From an uncultured Propioniciclava sp. (lineage in GTDB: Bacteria > Actinomycetota > Actinomycetes > Propionibacteriales > Propionibacteriaceae), in the NCBI GenBank assembly GCA_937872005.1, contig CALMPQ010000354.1, positions 1 to 5,546 of the forward strand: a stretch of DNA of 5,546 nt, given 5' to 3'. The notes beneath the pieces are model-generated. The model was given only the letters and a program-made list of their open reading frames with translations, did no database searches and had not been told where the DNA came from. The translations under genes and the position numbers were made by a program. Of this stretch, positions 1 to 5,546 are shown piece by piece; position 1 is the first letter of the stretch, and each line of letters starts with the position of its first letter.

Positions 1-230
1 ACGCCGGGTGGCTGGCGCAGCAGGAGCAGGCAGGGGTTCGGTTCGGCGACGCGCAAAGGTGGTGGCTGGACCACATCGTCGAGGTCGTCTCGGCGTCGGC
101 CGGCATCGACGCCCGCGATCTCGATGGGACGCCGTTCTCCGAACGGGGCGGCGTCGACGGGGCACTCCGCGAGCTGGGTCCGGACGCCGGGGCGATCCTG
201 GACGAACTGAACCGGGAGCTGACGGCGTGA
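1..230 (+). CDS. hsdR: Type I restriction enzyme HsdR subunit, C-terminal end (5' partial)
   Basis: Only the last 75 codons are present, read from base 3 and ending at TGA 228-230; the gene starts left of the window. HsdR is the DNA-translocating and cleaving subunit of type I restriction enzymes and works in a complex with HsdM and HsdS. The visible tail has the motif RWWLDHIVEVV, then PFSERGG, then a closing LDELNRELTA. As I know the family, this order (WL-x-x-I, pF-x-x-GG, LLDELN) fits the C-terminal domain of EcoEI-like HsdR proteins. The stop overlaps the hsdS start (GTGA), as expected for co-transcribed and translationally coupled subunit genes. The helicase and nuclease domains lie outside the window, so identity rests on this tail plus the hsdS neighbour. 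An HsdM tail is less likely because it usually ends in charged coiled-coil sequence. Confidence 0.65.
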   Translation, partial: AGWLAQQEQAGVRFGDAQRWWLDHIVEVVSASAGIDARDLDGTPFSERGGVDGALRELGPDAGAILDELNRELTA

Positions 231-1621
231 GCTGGCCCACGGCGCCCCTGGGAACGGTAGCTGAGACCGCACTTGGGAAAATGCTCGATCGTTCAAAGAC
301 GCGGGGCCATCCCTCCGTGCCCTATCTGCGCAACCAGAACGTCCAGTGGGGACGTATCGACACCAGCGACGTACTGACGATGGAGCTGGCCGATGAGGAG
401 CGCGATCGTTTCGGCGTTCGACCCGGGGACCTTCTGGTTTGCGAAGGGGGCGAGATCGGCAGGGCGGCGATCTACGAGGGCGGCGAAGCATTCATGGCCT
501 TTCAGAAGGCACTTCACCGCGTTCGGCCGTCCTCAACTCTCAGCCCGCTGTTCCTTCGTTACTACCTTGAGTCAGCTGCCTCCTCCGGGGTACTTGCGCG
601 GTTCTCGACCGGCTCCACCATCGCTCACCTTCCACAGGAACGGCTCCGCCGAATCCCCGTTCCGCTCCCGTCCACAGACGAGCAGCGACAAATCGTCGAG
701 ATCATCGAGGACCACCTCTCACGCCTCGATGCCGCGGACGGCGGTATCTCCACCGCTCTGGCTCGCGTTCGCGCCCTCGAAGAGCAGATCATTCGATCCG
801 CTCTCGTCGATGCCACCAGCACGATGCATCGCCCGACCCCGGAGTTGCCCAACATTGGGACGGATGACTCGACCATCGTTCCGCTACGCCCGGGGTGGCT
901 GTGGGTGCGCCTCGATGACGTTGCCGACGTCGTGGGAGGCGTGACGAAGGACAGCAAGAAGCAAGCTGATCCGTCGTTGGTGGAGGTTCCCTACTTACGA
1001 GTCGCCAACGTGCAGCGTGGACGTCTGGATCTCAGCGAGATCGCGACTATCCGCGTGACGGCCCAGAAGGCTCAGGCCCTGGAGTTGCGGGTTGGCGATG
1101 TGCTCCTCAACGAGGGTGGCGATCGTGACAAGCTGGCGCGCGGCTGGGTGTGGGAGGGACAGATCCCCGGCTGCATTCACCAGAACCATGTCTTCCGCGC
1201 GCGGATCAAGACCGATCTGGATCCCTACTTCCTGTCCCTGACGGCGAACACCTTCGGTTCTCCCTGGGCCATGCGCAATGGGAAGCAGAGCGTCAACCTT
1301 GCCTCGATCAGTCAGACGGTCATACGGAAGATGCCGGTCATCCTTCCACCCAGCGGCGAGTCGGGACGGATCGCTGCTCGCGTGACCGAACAACTCGACA
1401 CGAACGGTCGTCTCCGGGAAGAGCTGCTCGCAGCGCGGCGACGCTCGGCCACACTGCGTCGCGCCGTGCTCGCCGCAGCGTTCTCCGGCCGACTCACCGG
1501 CGCGGCGTCCGACAGCGACCTCATCGAGCAGCAAGCATCCGAACTCGATGAGGCAGTTCACGCATCCACCGAAGTGCGCGCCGATGAGCAGATTCCGCTT
1601 GAGGCACCACATCCGGGATGA
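227..1621 (+). CDS. hsdS: Type I restriction-modification specificity subunit HsdS
   Basis: This 464-residue protein is the DNA-recognition subunit of a type I restriction-modification complex; it docks HsdM and HsdR and sets the bipartite target. The GTG at 227 is chosen because it overlaps the upstream stop (GTGA) and has GGGAG at 214-218. The open frame extends further upstream, but only through the HsdR coding sequence. Two target-recognition domains are visible, at about residues 3-145 and 222-368, with parallel motifs: VPYLR-x-x-NVQ-x-GR-x-D at 31 and 254, and EGG(E/D) at 73 and 296. Each is followed by a helical conserved region. The central one begins at TDEQRQIV (150) and runs to about 205; the distal one runs from about 369 to 427 and ends in the typical AFSGRLTG. 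The length is normal for a full two-domain HsdS. The last ~35 residues are weakly conserved in type and are overlapped by the convergent gene. The DNA target cannot be read from sequence alone. Confidence 0.94.
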   Translation: MSWPTAPLGTVAETALGKMLDRSKTRGHPSVPYLRNQNVQWGRIDTSDVLTMELADEERDRFGVRPGDLLVCEGGEIGRAAIYEGGEAFMAFQKALHRVRPSSTLSPLFLRYYLESAASSGVLARFSTGSTIAHLPQERLRRIPVPLPSTDEQRQIVEIIEDHLSRLDAADGGISTALARVRALEEQIIRSALVDATSTMHRPTPELPNIGTDDSTIVPLRPGWLWVRLDDVADVVGGVTKDSKKQADPSLVEVPYLRVANVQRGRLDLSEIATIRVTAQKAQALELRVGDVLLNEGGDRDKLARGWVWEGQIPGCIHQNHVFRARIKTDLDPYFLSLTANTFGSPWAMRNGKQSVNLASISQTVIRKMPVILPPSGESGRIAARVTEQLDTNGRLREELLAARRRSATLRRAVLAAAFSGRLTGAASDSDLIEQQASELDEAVHASTEVRADEQIPLEAPHPG

Positions 1622-2252
1622 ACCGGTCGCCGTGCGATGAGTAGGCGTCGACCAACCGCCGTTGGACATCAAGTGTCCGCTCGGACGACCTCGCGATCCT
1701 TTCCACCGCCTGCCCCACATCGTGGATCGTCTTCTCTACCCGCCAGCCCGTCCCGCACATGGCAGACAGGTCAATGATCGCCTGCTCGGCGAAGCGGTGC
1801 CCGGACGTGTCGGAGTACTCGATCTTCACCCTGTGGACCCACGGGAGATCAACCTCATGACGCTTTGCGTGGTCATCCCACAAGGTCCGCATGTCCTGCC
1901 CAGGAGCGATCATGGCGATCGGCTCGTTGAGCATGCGAAGCTTCCCCAGTGTCGGGCCTTCCGCCGGGTCGCTTGACCGGCGTGGCGGAGGGTCGATCTC
2001 CACCCGCACGTCGATCGCCGGACGCTGACCGATATTCCGGATCGACAGGTCGAACACCTGCCGATCCGAGAGGAGAGGTTCAGCCGTCGCCAGGACATAG
2101 GGCCGCATGGTCTCGAGGTTGGCCGCTCGCGTGTCGCGCCACTGTCGGGCGGCGTAGACGACAGTGACGACAGCAGTCACCCAGAGCAAGAGCGTGATGA
2201 GGGTGTAGATGGCAGTCCAGTCGGTGGCAGTCAGGCCCCAGAAGGTATCCAT
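1521..2252 (-). CDS. Single-pass membrane protein of unknown function in defence island
   Basis: This 243-residue protein starts at ATG 2252-2250 and stops at 1523-1521. I do not recognise a named family. One hydrophobic helix spans about residues 13-35 and is followed at once by a basic segment (AARQWRDTR), which suggests a cytoplasmic C-terminal body anchored by an N-terminal helix. After RPYVLATAEP come alternating beta-type stretches with RNIGQRPAIDVRVEIDPPP. The pattern 'rPyv ... l-x-(v/i)-rN-x-G-x-pA-x-dv-x-v' recurs in actinobacterial one-helix proteins and suggests a beta-sandwich domain. The last ~70 residues look helical and charged. The ribosome binding site is weak (GGGG about 12-15 bases upstream). 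It is divergent from the HTH/peptidase gene and overlaps hsdS tail to tail by 101 bp. Its long open frame, coherent topology and the end of hsdS at 1621 support a real gene. A role in defence is only guilt by association. Confidence 0.78.
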   Translation of the reverse strand: MDTFWGLTATDWTAIYTLITLLLWVTAVVTVVYAARQWRDTRAANLETMRPYVLATAEPLLSDRQVFDLSIRNIGQRPAIDVRVEIDPPPRRSSDPAEGPTLGKLRMLNEPIAMIAPGQDMRTLWDDHAKRHEVDLPWVHRVKIEYSDTSGHRFAEQAIIDLSAMCGTGWRVEKTIHDVGQAVERIARSSERTLDVQRRLVDAYSSHGDRFIPDVVPQAESAHRRALRWMRELPHRVRMLAAR

Positions 2253-2283
2253 GCCAACATCGTGCCCCGCTCAGCTGACAATC

Positions 2284-2297
2284 TCTCGGGGCCGAGA
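2284..2297. promoter_or_regulatory. Inverted repeat in the divergent intergenic region (possible operator)
   Basis: The 130 bp between the divergent genes (2253-2382) must hold any promoters for the membrane-protein gene and for the HTH/peptidase operon. I could not find convincing -35/-10 pairs on either strand. The one clear symmetric element is TCTCGG-GG-CCGAGA, with perfect 6-bp arms and a 2-base centre. Proteins with an HTH domain in toxin-antitoxin-like operons often bind their own promoter, so this is a candidate operator, but arms this short can arise by chance in GC-rich DNA. Confidence 0.25.
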
Positions 2298-2382
2298 ACA
2301 GGTCGGTCGATGCGCTCGTGCGGGTCACCCGTCATCCTGTCTGAAGGGTCTGCGAGACTTGAGGGAAGGGAGGTGAGACAGC

Positions 2383-3540
2383 ATGGCCAACGCTCGCGTC
2401 GCCGTACGCCGGCCGGTGTTGGAGTGGGCCCAACAGCGCGGTCGCCACGACAACGAGGCCATGCGTCGGCGGTTCCCGGCCTGGGACCGATGGGTGGCGG
2501 AGGACGTCCACCCGACCGTCAAACAGGCTCAGGACCTCGCTGCGTACACCCACGTGCCTTTCGGCATGCTGCTCCTGGAGACCCCGCCGACAGTCGAACT
2601 CCCCATCCCTGACTTCCGCGTCACAGGAACCGGGATCGCTGAACCCAGCCAAGAGTTGCTGGACACGATCCATCTCAACCAGCAACGCCAAGGTTGGTTC
2701 GAGGACTATCTGACCAGCTGGGGCGAGGACGAGCTGGCGTTTGTGGGGTCCGCGCGCGGCATGGAGCCCACCGACGCGGCTGCGTTGATCCGAACCGCCC
2801 TCCGCTACGACCTTCCTGAACGGAGCAAGCTGCGTTCCAACGACGAAGCGCGCAAGCACCTCGTTCGCGCGTTCGAAGCGTTGGGGGGCTTGGCAGTCCT
2901 CTCCTCCATGGTGGGCAACAACACACATCGCCTCCTCGACCGCGAAGAGTTCAGGGGGTTCACCCTCAGGAGCGCGACCGCTCCCTTGGTCTTCGTCAAC
3001 GCGAACGACACCAAGGCCGGACAAGTCTTCTCCCTTCTGCACGAGTTCGCGCACGTGTGGCATGGCGACTCCGGCGTCAGTGTCGGCGGGGAACCTCTGG
3101 AGGAAGCAACCACCGACATCGAGCGCTGGTGCGACACGGTGGCCGCCGAGATCGCCGTCCCCCGCGACGACCTCGTGATCCGGTTCGATGCGACTGCCCC
3201 ACGTACCCAGGAGCTTGAGCGGCTCGCCTCCTACTACCGTTGCTCCACCCTGGTCGTCCTCATCAGGCTGCGAGATGTGCGTCTGGTCCCCCAAGAGGGC
3301 TTCGCTACCGCCTACCGTGATGAAGTCGATCGACTGCTGACCCTCTTGGGGGAGACGAAACGAACGCCCGGAGGGGACTTCTACAACAATCAGCCGTTCC
3401 GCATCGGCGAGCGGTTGTCTCGCGCGTTGATTTCCGAGACGCGCCGCGGGGCGACGCCGGTGACGGATGCCGTGCGGCTCATGGCGTTCAGCTCCCCTCG
3501 ACTCTTCGACGAGTACGCCAGCCGTCTGGAGGGTCGCTGA
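2383..3540 (+). CDS. HTH (XRE-like) / ImmA-IrrE family zinc metallopeptidase
   Basis: This 385-residue protein probably serves as the regulator or antitoxin-side partner of the PIN-like gene that follows. ATG 2383 has a strong ribosome binding site (GGGAGGTGA, 2368-2376). The N-terminal ~60 residues resemble the diverged helix-turn-helix of this family, with the hallmark PTVKQAQDLAAYTHVPFGML running into LPIPDFR. The C-terminal half carries the zinc peptidase signature LLHEFAHVWHG, with H220-E221-x-x-H224. The downstream helix ERWCDTVAAEIAVP has E247 in the place of the usual third ligand; family members usually read E-x-x-AN-x-FAAE-x-(L/M)-P. In ImmA, IrrE and relatives, this peptidase cleaves a repressor or responds to stress; the substrate here is unknown. 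The gene is joined to the next by TGATG (stop and start share one base), so the pair is almost certainly one operon and translationally coupled. All residues expected for activity appear present. Confidence 0.92.
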   Translation: MANARVAVRRPVLEWAQQRGRHDNEAMRRRFPAWDRWVAEDVHPTVKQAQDLAAYTHVPFGMLLLETPPTVELPIPDFRVTGTGIAEPSQELLDTIHLNQQRQGWFEDYLTSWGEDELAFVGSARGMEPTDAAALIRTALRYDLPERSKLRSNDEARKHLVRAFEALGGLAVLSSMVGNNTHRLLDREEFRGFTLRSATAPLVFVNANDTKAGQVFSLLHEFAHVWHGDSGVSVGGEPLEEATTDIERWCDTVAAEIAVPRDDLVIRFDATAPRTQELERLASYYRCSTLVVLIRLRDVRLVPQEGFATAYRDEVDRLLTLLGETKRTPGGDFYNNQPFRIGERLSRALISETRRGATPVTDAVRLMAFSSPRLFDEYASRLEGR

Positions 3541-4022
3541 TGTTCCTGCTCGACGCCAACGTATTCATCGAGGCGGCACGGACCTACTACGCTCCGGCGC
3601 TGGCCCCGACATTCTGGTCCTGGCTGACCCAACGGCATCAGGGCGGCACGGTCGCATCCATCGAGGCTGTCCGCGACGAACTTGTGGCCGGCCAAGACCC
3701 ACTGGCCGCGTGGGCAAAGGGTCTACCGACGAGTTTCTGGCTGGCTCCTGACCAAGCTGCGGTGACGAGCATGGGAAACCTCTCCACCTGGGCGATGAGC
3801 CCGCAGCGGGGATACACCCAAGCGGCTCGGAGTGAGTTCCTCGCGGCGGCGGACTATCTGCTCGTGGCCCAAGCTCACTCGGGCGGACATGAACTCGTGA
3901 CTCGGGAACAGCCGCGCCCCGAATCGAAGAAGCGGGTGATGATTCCGGACGCCTGTGACGCCATGGGAGTGCCCTGGCGAGACCCGTTTGAGGTCTATCA
4001 CCAACTAGGTCTGGTCATGTGA
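3540..4022 (+). CDS. DUF4411 family PIN-like protein, putative toxin nuclease
   Basis: This 160-residue protein matches my memory of the DUF4411 family, a PIN-like fold predicted to cut RNA. Acidic residues in PIN-like positions are D5 in FLLDANVFIEA, E42/E47 in SIEAVRDEL, D105 in AAADYLLVAQA, and E123 and D137 in VTREQ...VMIPDAC. The closing segment IPDACDAMGVPWRDPFEVY is the most family-like part. The start is ATG 3540, sharing its A with the upstream TGA; GGAGGG at 3528-3533 is well placed. This fixed pairing with an HTH/ImmA-IrrE protein is common and is usually read as a type II toxin-antitoxin-like module, with DUF4411 as the presumed toxin. That role and the RNA substrate are inference. 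The gene appears full length with no lesion. Its stop overlaps a GTG that opens a frame running through the damaged mrr gene. Confidence 0.9.
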   Translation: MFLLDANVFIEAARTYYAPALAPTFWSWLTQRHQGGTVASIEAVRDELVAGQDPLAAWAKGLPTSFWLAPDQAAVTSMGNLSTWAMSPQRGYTQAARSEFLAAADYLLVAQAHSGGHELVTREQPRPESKKRVMIPDACDAMGVPWRDPFEVYHQLGLVM

Positions 4023-4075
4023 AGGGCGAGGCACCCGGCCACGTCCATCAACCGCACAGGAGCCGCCAAAGCCCC

Positions 4076-4081
4076 AAGGAG
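4076..4081 (+). promoter_or_regulatory. Ribosome binding site of the original mrr start
   Basis: AAGGAG lies 4 bases before ATG 4086. It marks this ATG, which begins the family-typical N-terminus MIPDYQTCMRPVLASV, as the ancestral mrr start, even though that frame now stops after 18 codons at TGA 4140-4142. No comparably good site precedes GTG 4019 or ATG 4139. Confidence 0.6.
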
Positions 4082-4085
4082 AGCG

Positions 4086-4912
4086 ATGATTCCGGACTAC
4101 CAGACCTGCATGCGCCCCGTGCTCGCGTCGGTTGGGCGATGACCTACCTCAACCAGGCCGGGCTCGTCACGCGACCCACGCGCGGCCAGATCACGATCAC
4201 CGACGAGGGCCGGGCCGCGCTGCGGGCCCATCCCGAACGCATCGACAACAAGGTGTTGGAGGCATTCCCTCCTTCGTCGAGTTCACCGAACGCAAGCGCG
4301 AGAGGACAGGCCCCACCGCTGAGACGCGCACGGCATCGGCGACACCCGGCCCGGCAGGTGAGCCCCAGCCCGAGGCGTCCGAAGACTCCGAGTGACTTGG
4401 TCGAAGAGGCGATCGCGGCCAACCGCGCCGTCATCGAGGGCGAGGTACTCAAGGCGGCGCTGGCGCTGTCCCCGACCGCGTTCGAGGAACTGGTGATCCG
4501 GTTGCTCGGGGCGATGGGGTACGGGCGGAGCGACAACCGGATGGGGCAGCTGGAGCGCACGTCGGCGTCCGGGGACGCGGGCATCGACGGCATCATCAGC
4601 CAGGACCCGTTGGGCCTCGACCGTATCTACGTGCAGGCCAAGCGCTGCGCAGTCGACCGTCCAATCGGCCGGCCACGGATCCACGAGTTCGCCGGCGCCC
4701 TGCTCGGCAAGCAGGGCGACCGCGGCGCGTACATCACGACGTCACGCTTCACGGACGGGGCGCGCACGGAGGCCGACCGCTTCAGTGCGCGCATTGAGTT
4801 GATCGACGCCCGCCGCCTCGCCCAGTTGCTCGTGACCCATGGCGTCGGCGTCCAAGCAGAACAGACGGTGACGCTCTACCGCTTGGACGAGAACTTCTTG
4901 GAGACGCTGTGA
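4086..4912 (+). pseudogene. mrr: Mrr-type (type IV) restriction endonuclease gene, N-terminal half broken
   Basis: Mrr proteins are nucleases that cut modified DNA: an N-terminal winged-helix domain, a linker and a C-terminal PD-(D/E)xK-like domain. Three lesions are visible. First, ATG 4086 gives the native MIPDYQTCMRPVLASV, then drops straight into VGWAMTYLNQAGLV in another frame. About 40 family residues are missing between these, and TGA 4140-4142 stops the original frame. Second, after LEAFP the expected SFVEFTERKRER continues in a frame shifted by one lost base near 4267-4270. Third, near 4386-4390 the frame returns at SDLVEEAIA, as if two bases were lost. The catalytic half (4391-4912) is clean, with GDAGIDGII and YVQAKR providing D, Q and K of the active site, and it ends at TGA 4910-4912. 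The last two lesions cancel, so a frame is open from GTG 4019, or ATG 4139, to the end. If that frame is translated, the product is a 297- or 257-residue variant with an altered linker. An automatic annotation could therefore show an intact CDS here. Confidence 0.75.
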
Positions 4913-4918
4913 GGGGCT

Positions 4919-4971
4919 CTCTCGCTGTCACTCTGCCTGTCACTCATGACAGTGAGGAGTGACAATGAGAG
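4919..4971. terminator. Long nested hairpin between convergent genes, possible bidirectional terminator
   Basis: Bases 4919-4933 pair with 4957-4971: 13 Watson-Crick pairs, one G-U and one C-A mismatch in a 15-position stem. The loop contains a second perfect 6-bp stem, CTGTCA-CTCA-TGACAG (4937-4952). The element lies just after the mrr stop (4912) and before the end of the leftward gene (5011), which is where a shared terminator is expected. There is no T-run on either side, so it is not a canonical intrinsic terminator; actinomycetes often lack the T-run. The octamer TGTCACTC also occurs twice directly (4926, 4938) and once inverted (GAGTGACA, 4957), so a protein-binding site is an alternative. 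Confidence 0.45.
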
Positions 4972-4990
4972 TGAGTGCCTGACGGGGACA

Positions 4991-5021
4991 CTTCCAACTT
5001 CATCCCCCTCTCACTTGGAAG
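4991..5021. repeat. Short inverted repeat overlapping the end of the leftward gene
   Basis: CTTCCAA (4991-4997) and TTGGAAG (5015-5021) are perfect 7-bp inverted arms with a 17-base loop. The stop codon of the leftward gene (5011-5013 on the + strand) sits in the loop. This could be a second stem of the terminator region for that gene. The arms are short and lack a T-run, so chance is possible. Confidence 0.3.
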
Positions 5022-5546
5022 TTCGCTGACTCTTGCCAACTTGAGTGGGAACGTCGGATTCGTTGTCAGTGATGCTCGCAGGGAGCGTCCCCGTGCAGGA
5101 CAGCTCCCAGGACGATCGGAGGCCAATCGCAGTGAGGAATGATTCTGCCTCGTCATCGGTGACATCTGGGATCCCTCGCAAGCTGGGGCCAACGAGGCCC
5201 TCCGCAAGCGCTCCGAGGCTCACCCAACCCTGGACCCCCAAGCCAACCCCCTGCGGCAAGGCGAGAGCCGGCTCGACGCGCGCTCCGTGGATGGCCTTGA
5301 GGTTTCCGTTGTCATCCCGAACGGGCGTGCCGAACACGGCAACGTACTGATTGAGCAGGCGTCCGATGGTCTCCGAATCGACGACCTTGGCCAGCGCGAC
5401 CTTCGTGCCCGTGTCATCCGTCACCTGAAGCCGGTGGGTGTCGAGATCGACGGCCCTGAGCTTCCCGACGAACGCGACGGTGTCCACTTCAGCCTCTGTG
5501 GACGCTACAGCCGGTCGGTACTGTTCGGTGATGCGACCACCTCCTC
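5011..5546 (-). CDS. Uncharacterised protein, probably 5' partial, SH3/OB-like beta domain
   Basis: The frame is read leftward and stops at TGA (5013-5011). It is open to the right edge, so the gene probably starts outside the window. The visible part beyond GTG 5487 reads GGGRITEQYRPAVASTEAEV and joins smoothly to the rest. A possible internal start is GTG 5487 with AGAGG about 5 bases upstream; it would give 158 residues. The first ~70 residues after it (VAFVGKLRAVDLDTHRLQV, then DDTGTKVALAKV and later NQYVAVFGTPVRDDNGNLKAI) look like a small beta-barrel of SH3 or OB type. I recall similar segments (G-x-L-x-AVDL-x-THRF-x-(V/I)-x-DD-x-G) in uncharacterised actinobacterial proteins. An acidic helix (VTDDEAESFLTAIG) follows, then a low-complexity tail. 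No catalytic motif, membrane helix or signal peptide is seen. Function is unknown. Confidence 0.65.
   Translation of the reverse strand, partial: GGGRITEQYRPAVASTEAEVDTVAFVGKLRAVDLDTHRLQVTDDTGTKVALAKVVDSETIGRLLNQYVAVFGTPVRDDNGNLKAIHGARVEPALALPQGVGLGVQGWVSLGALAEGLVGPSLRGIPDVTDDEAESFLTAIGLRSSWELSCTGTLPASITDNESDVPTQVGKSQRTSK

Noticed and set aside
8..226. Extension of hsdS 73 codons upstream of GTG 227 to ATG 8
   Set aside because: This stretch is arginine/glycine-rich out-of-frame sequence that lies wholly inside the HsdR coding frame. GTG 227 has a good ribosome binding site and the usual GTGA overlap.
995..1720. Leftward open frame of 241 codons within hsdS
   Set aside because: It is antisense to well-conserved HsdS sequence and its product has no recognisable motif; long antisense frames are common in GC-rich genes.
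2332..3294. Leftward open frame of 320 codons opposite the HTH/peptidase gene
   Set aside because: The + strand frame carries clear HTH and HEFAH signatures, a strong ribosome binding site and operon spacing. The antisense product is unstructured in appearance and matches no family I know.
4132..4395. Separate small gene of 87 codons inside mrr
   Set aside because: Its second half is the displaced family-like Mrr linker (PSFVEFTERKRER), and its first half is out-of-frame winged-helix sequence, so it is a product of the mrr frame lesions and not an independent gene.
4926..4980. CRISPR-like or tandem-repeat array around the TGTCACTC octamers
   Set aside because: There are only three 8-base copies, one of them inverted, without regular spacers; a hairpin explains them better.
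5045..5350. Rightward open frame of 101 codons opposite the last gene
   Set aside because: It is low-complexity, Ser/Pro/Arg-rich, and lies antisense to the more protein-like leftward frame.

Overview
The window is high-GC, with GC-rich codons, frequent GTG starts and tightly packed or overlapping genes. This points to an actinomycete-like genome (Actinomycetota), but no species can be named. Every gene I can assign a role belongs to restriction-modification or a toxin-antitoxin-like pair, so the stretch reads as part of a defence island. I see no tRNA, rRNA, CRISPR array, transposase or insertion-sequence end.

Layout. Positions 1-230 (+) are the 3' end of a gene whose product resembles the C-terminus of a type I restriction HsdR subunit. 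It overlaps by 4 bases (GTGA) the complete hsdS specificity gene (227-1621, +). No methyltransferase gene (hsdM) is visible; it would have to lie upstream. A convergent gene (1521-2252, -) overlaps the hsdS tail by 101 bp and encodes a one-pass membrane protein of unknown function. It is divergent from a two-gene operon on the + strand: a helix-turn-helix/ImmA-IrrE metallopeptidase (2383-3540) and a DUF4411 PIN-like protein (3540-4022), joined by a TGATG overlap. Downstream is an mrr-type type IV restriction endonuclease gene (4086-4912, +). Its catalytic half is intact, but its N-terminal half carries an out-of-frame internal deletion and two further frame lesions that cancel each other. A 98-bp convergent gap with a long imperfect hairpin follows. 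The last gene is a leftward protein of unknown function that probably runs off the right edge (5011-5546, -).

How the parts could work together (inference). HsdR, HsdS and an upstream HsdM would form a type I restriction complex. The HTH-peptidase/DUF4411 pair resembles a predicted toxin-antitoxin module. Mrr enzymes cut modified foreign DNA. An Mrr beside a methylating type I system can be self-harming, which may explain why mrr has decayed here.

The points most worth a second look are the three mrr lesions, whose net effect leaves an open frame that starts on the stop codon of the DUF4411 gene; the unassigned membrane protein wedged between defence modules; and the nested hairpin after mrr.
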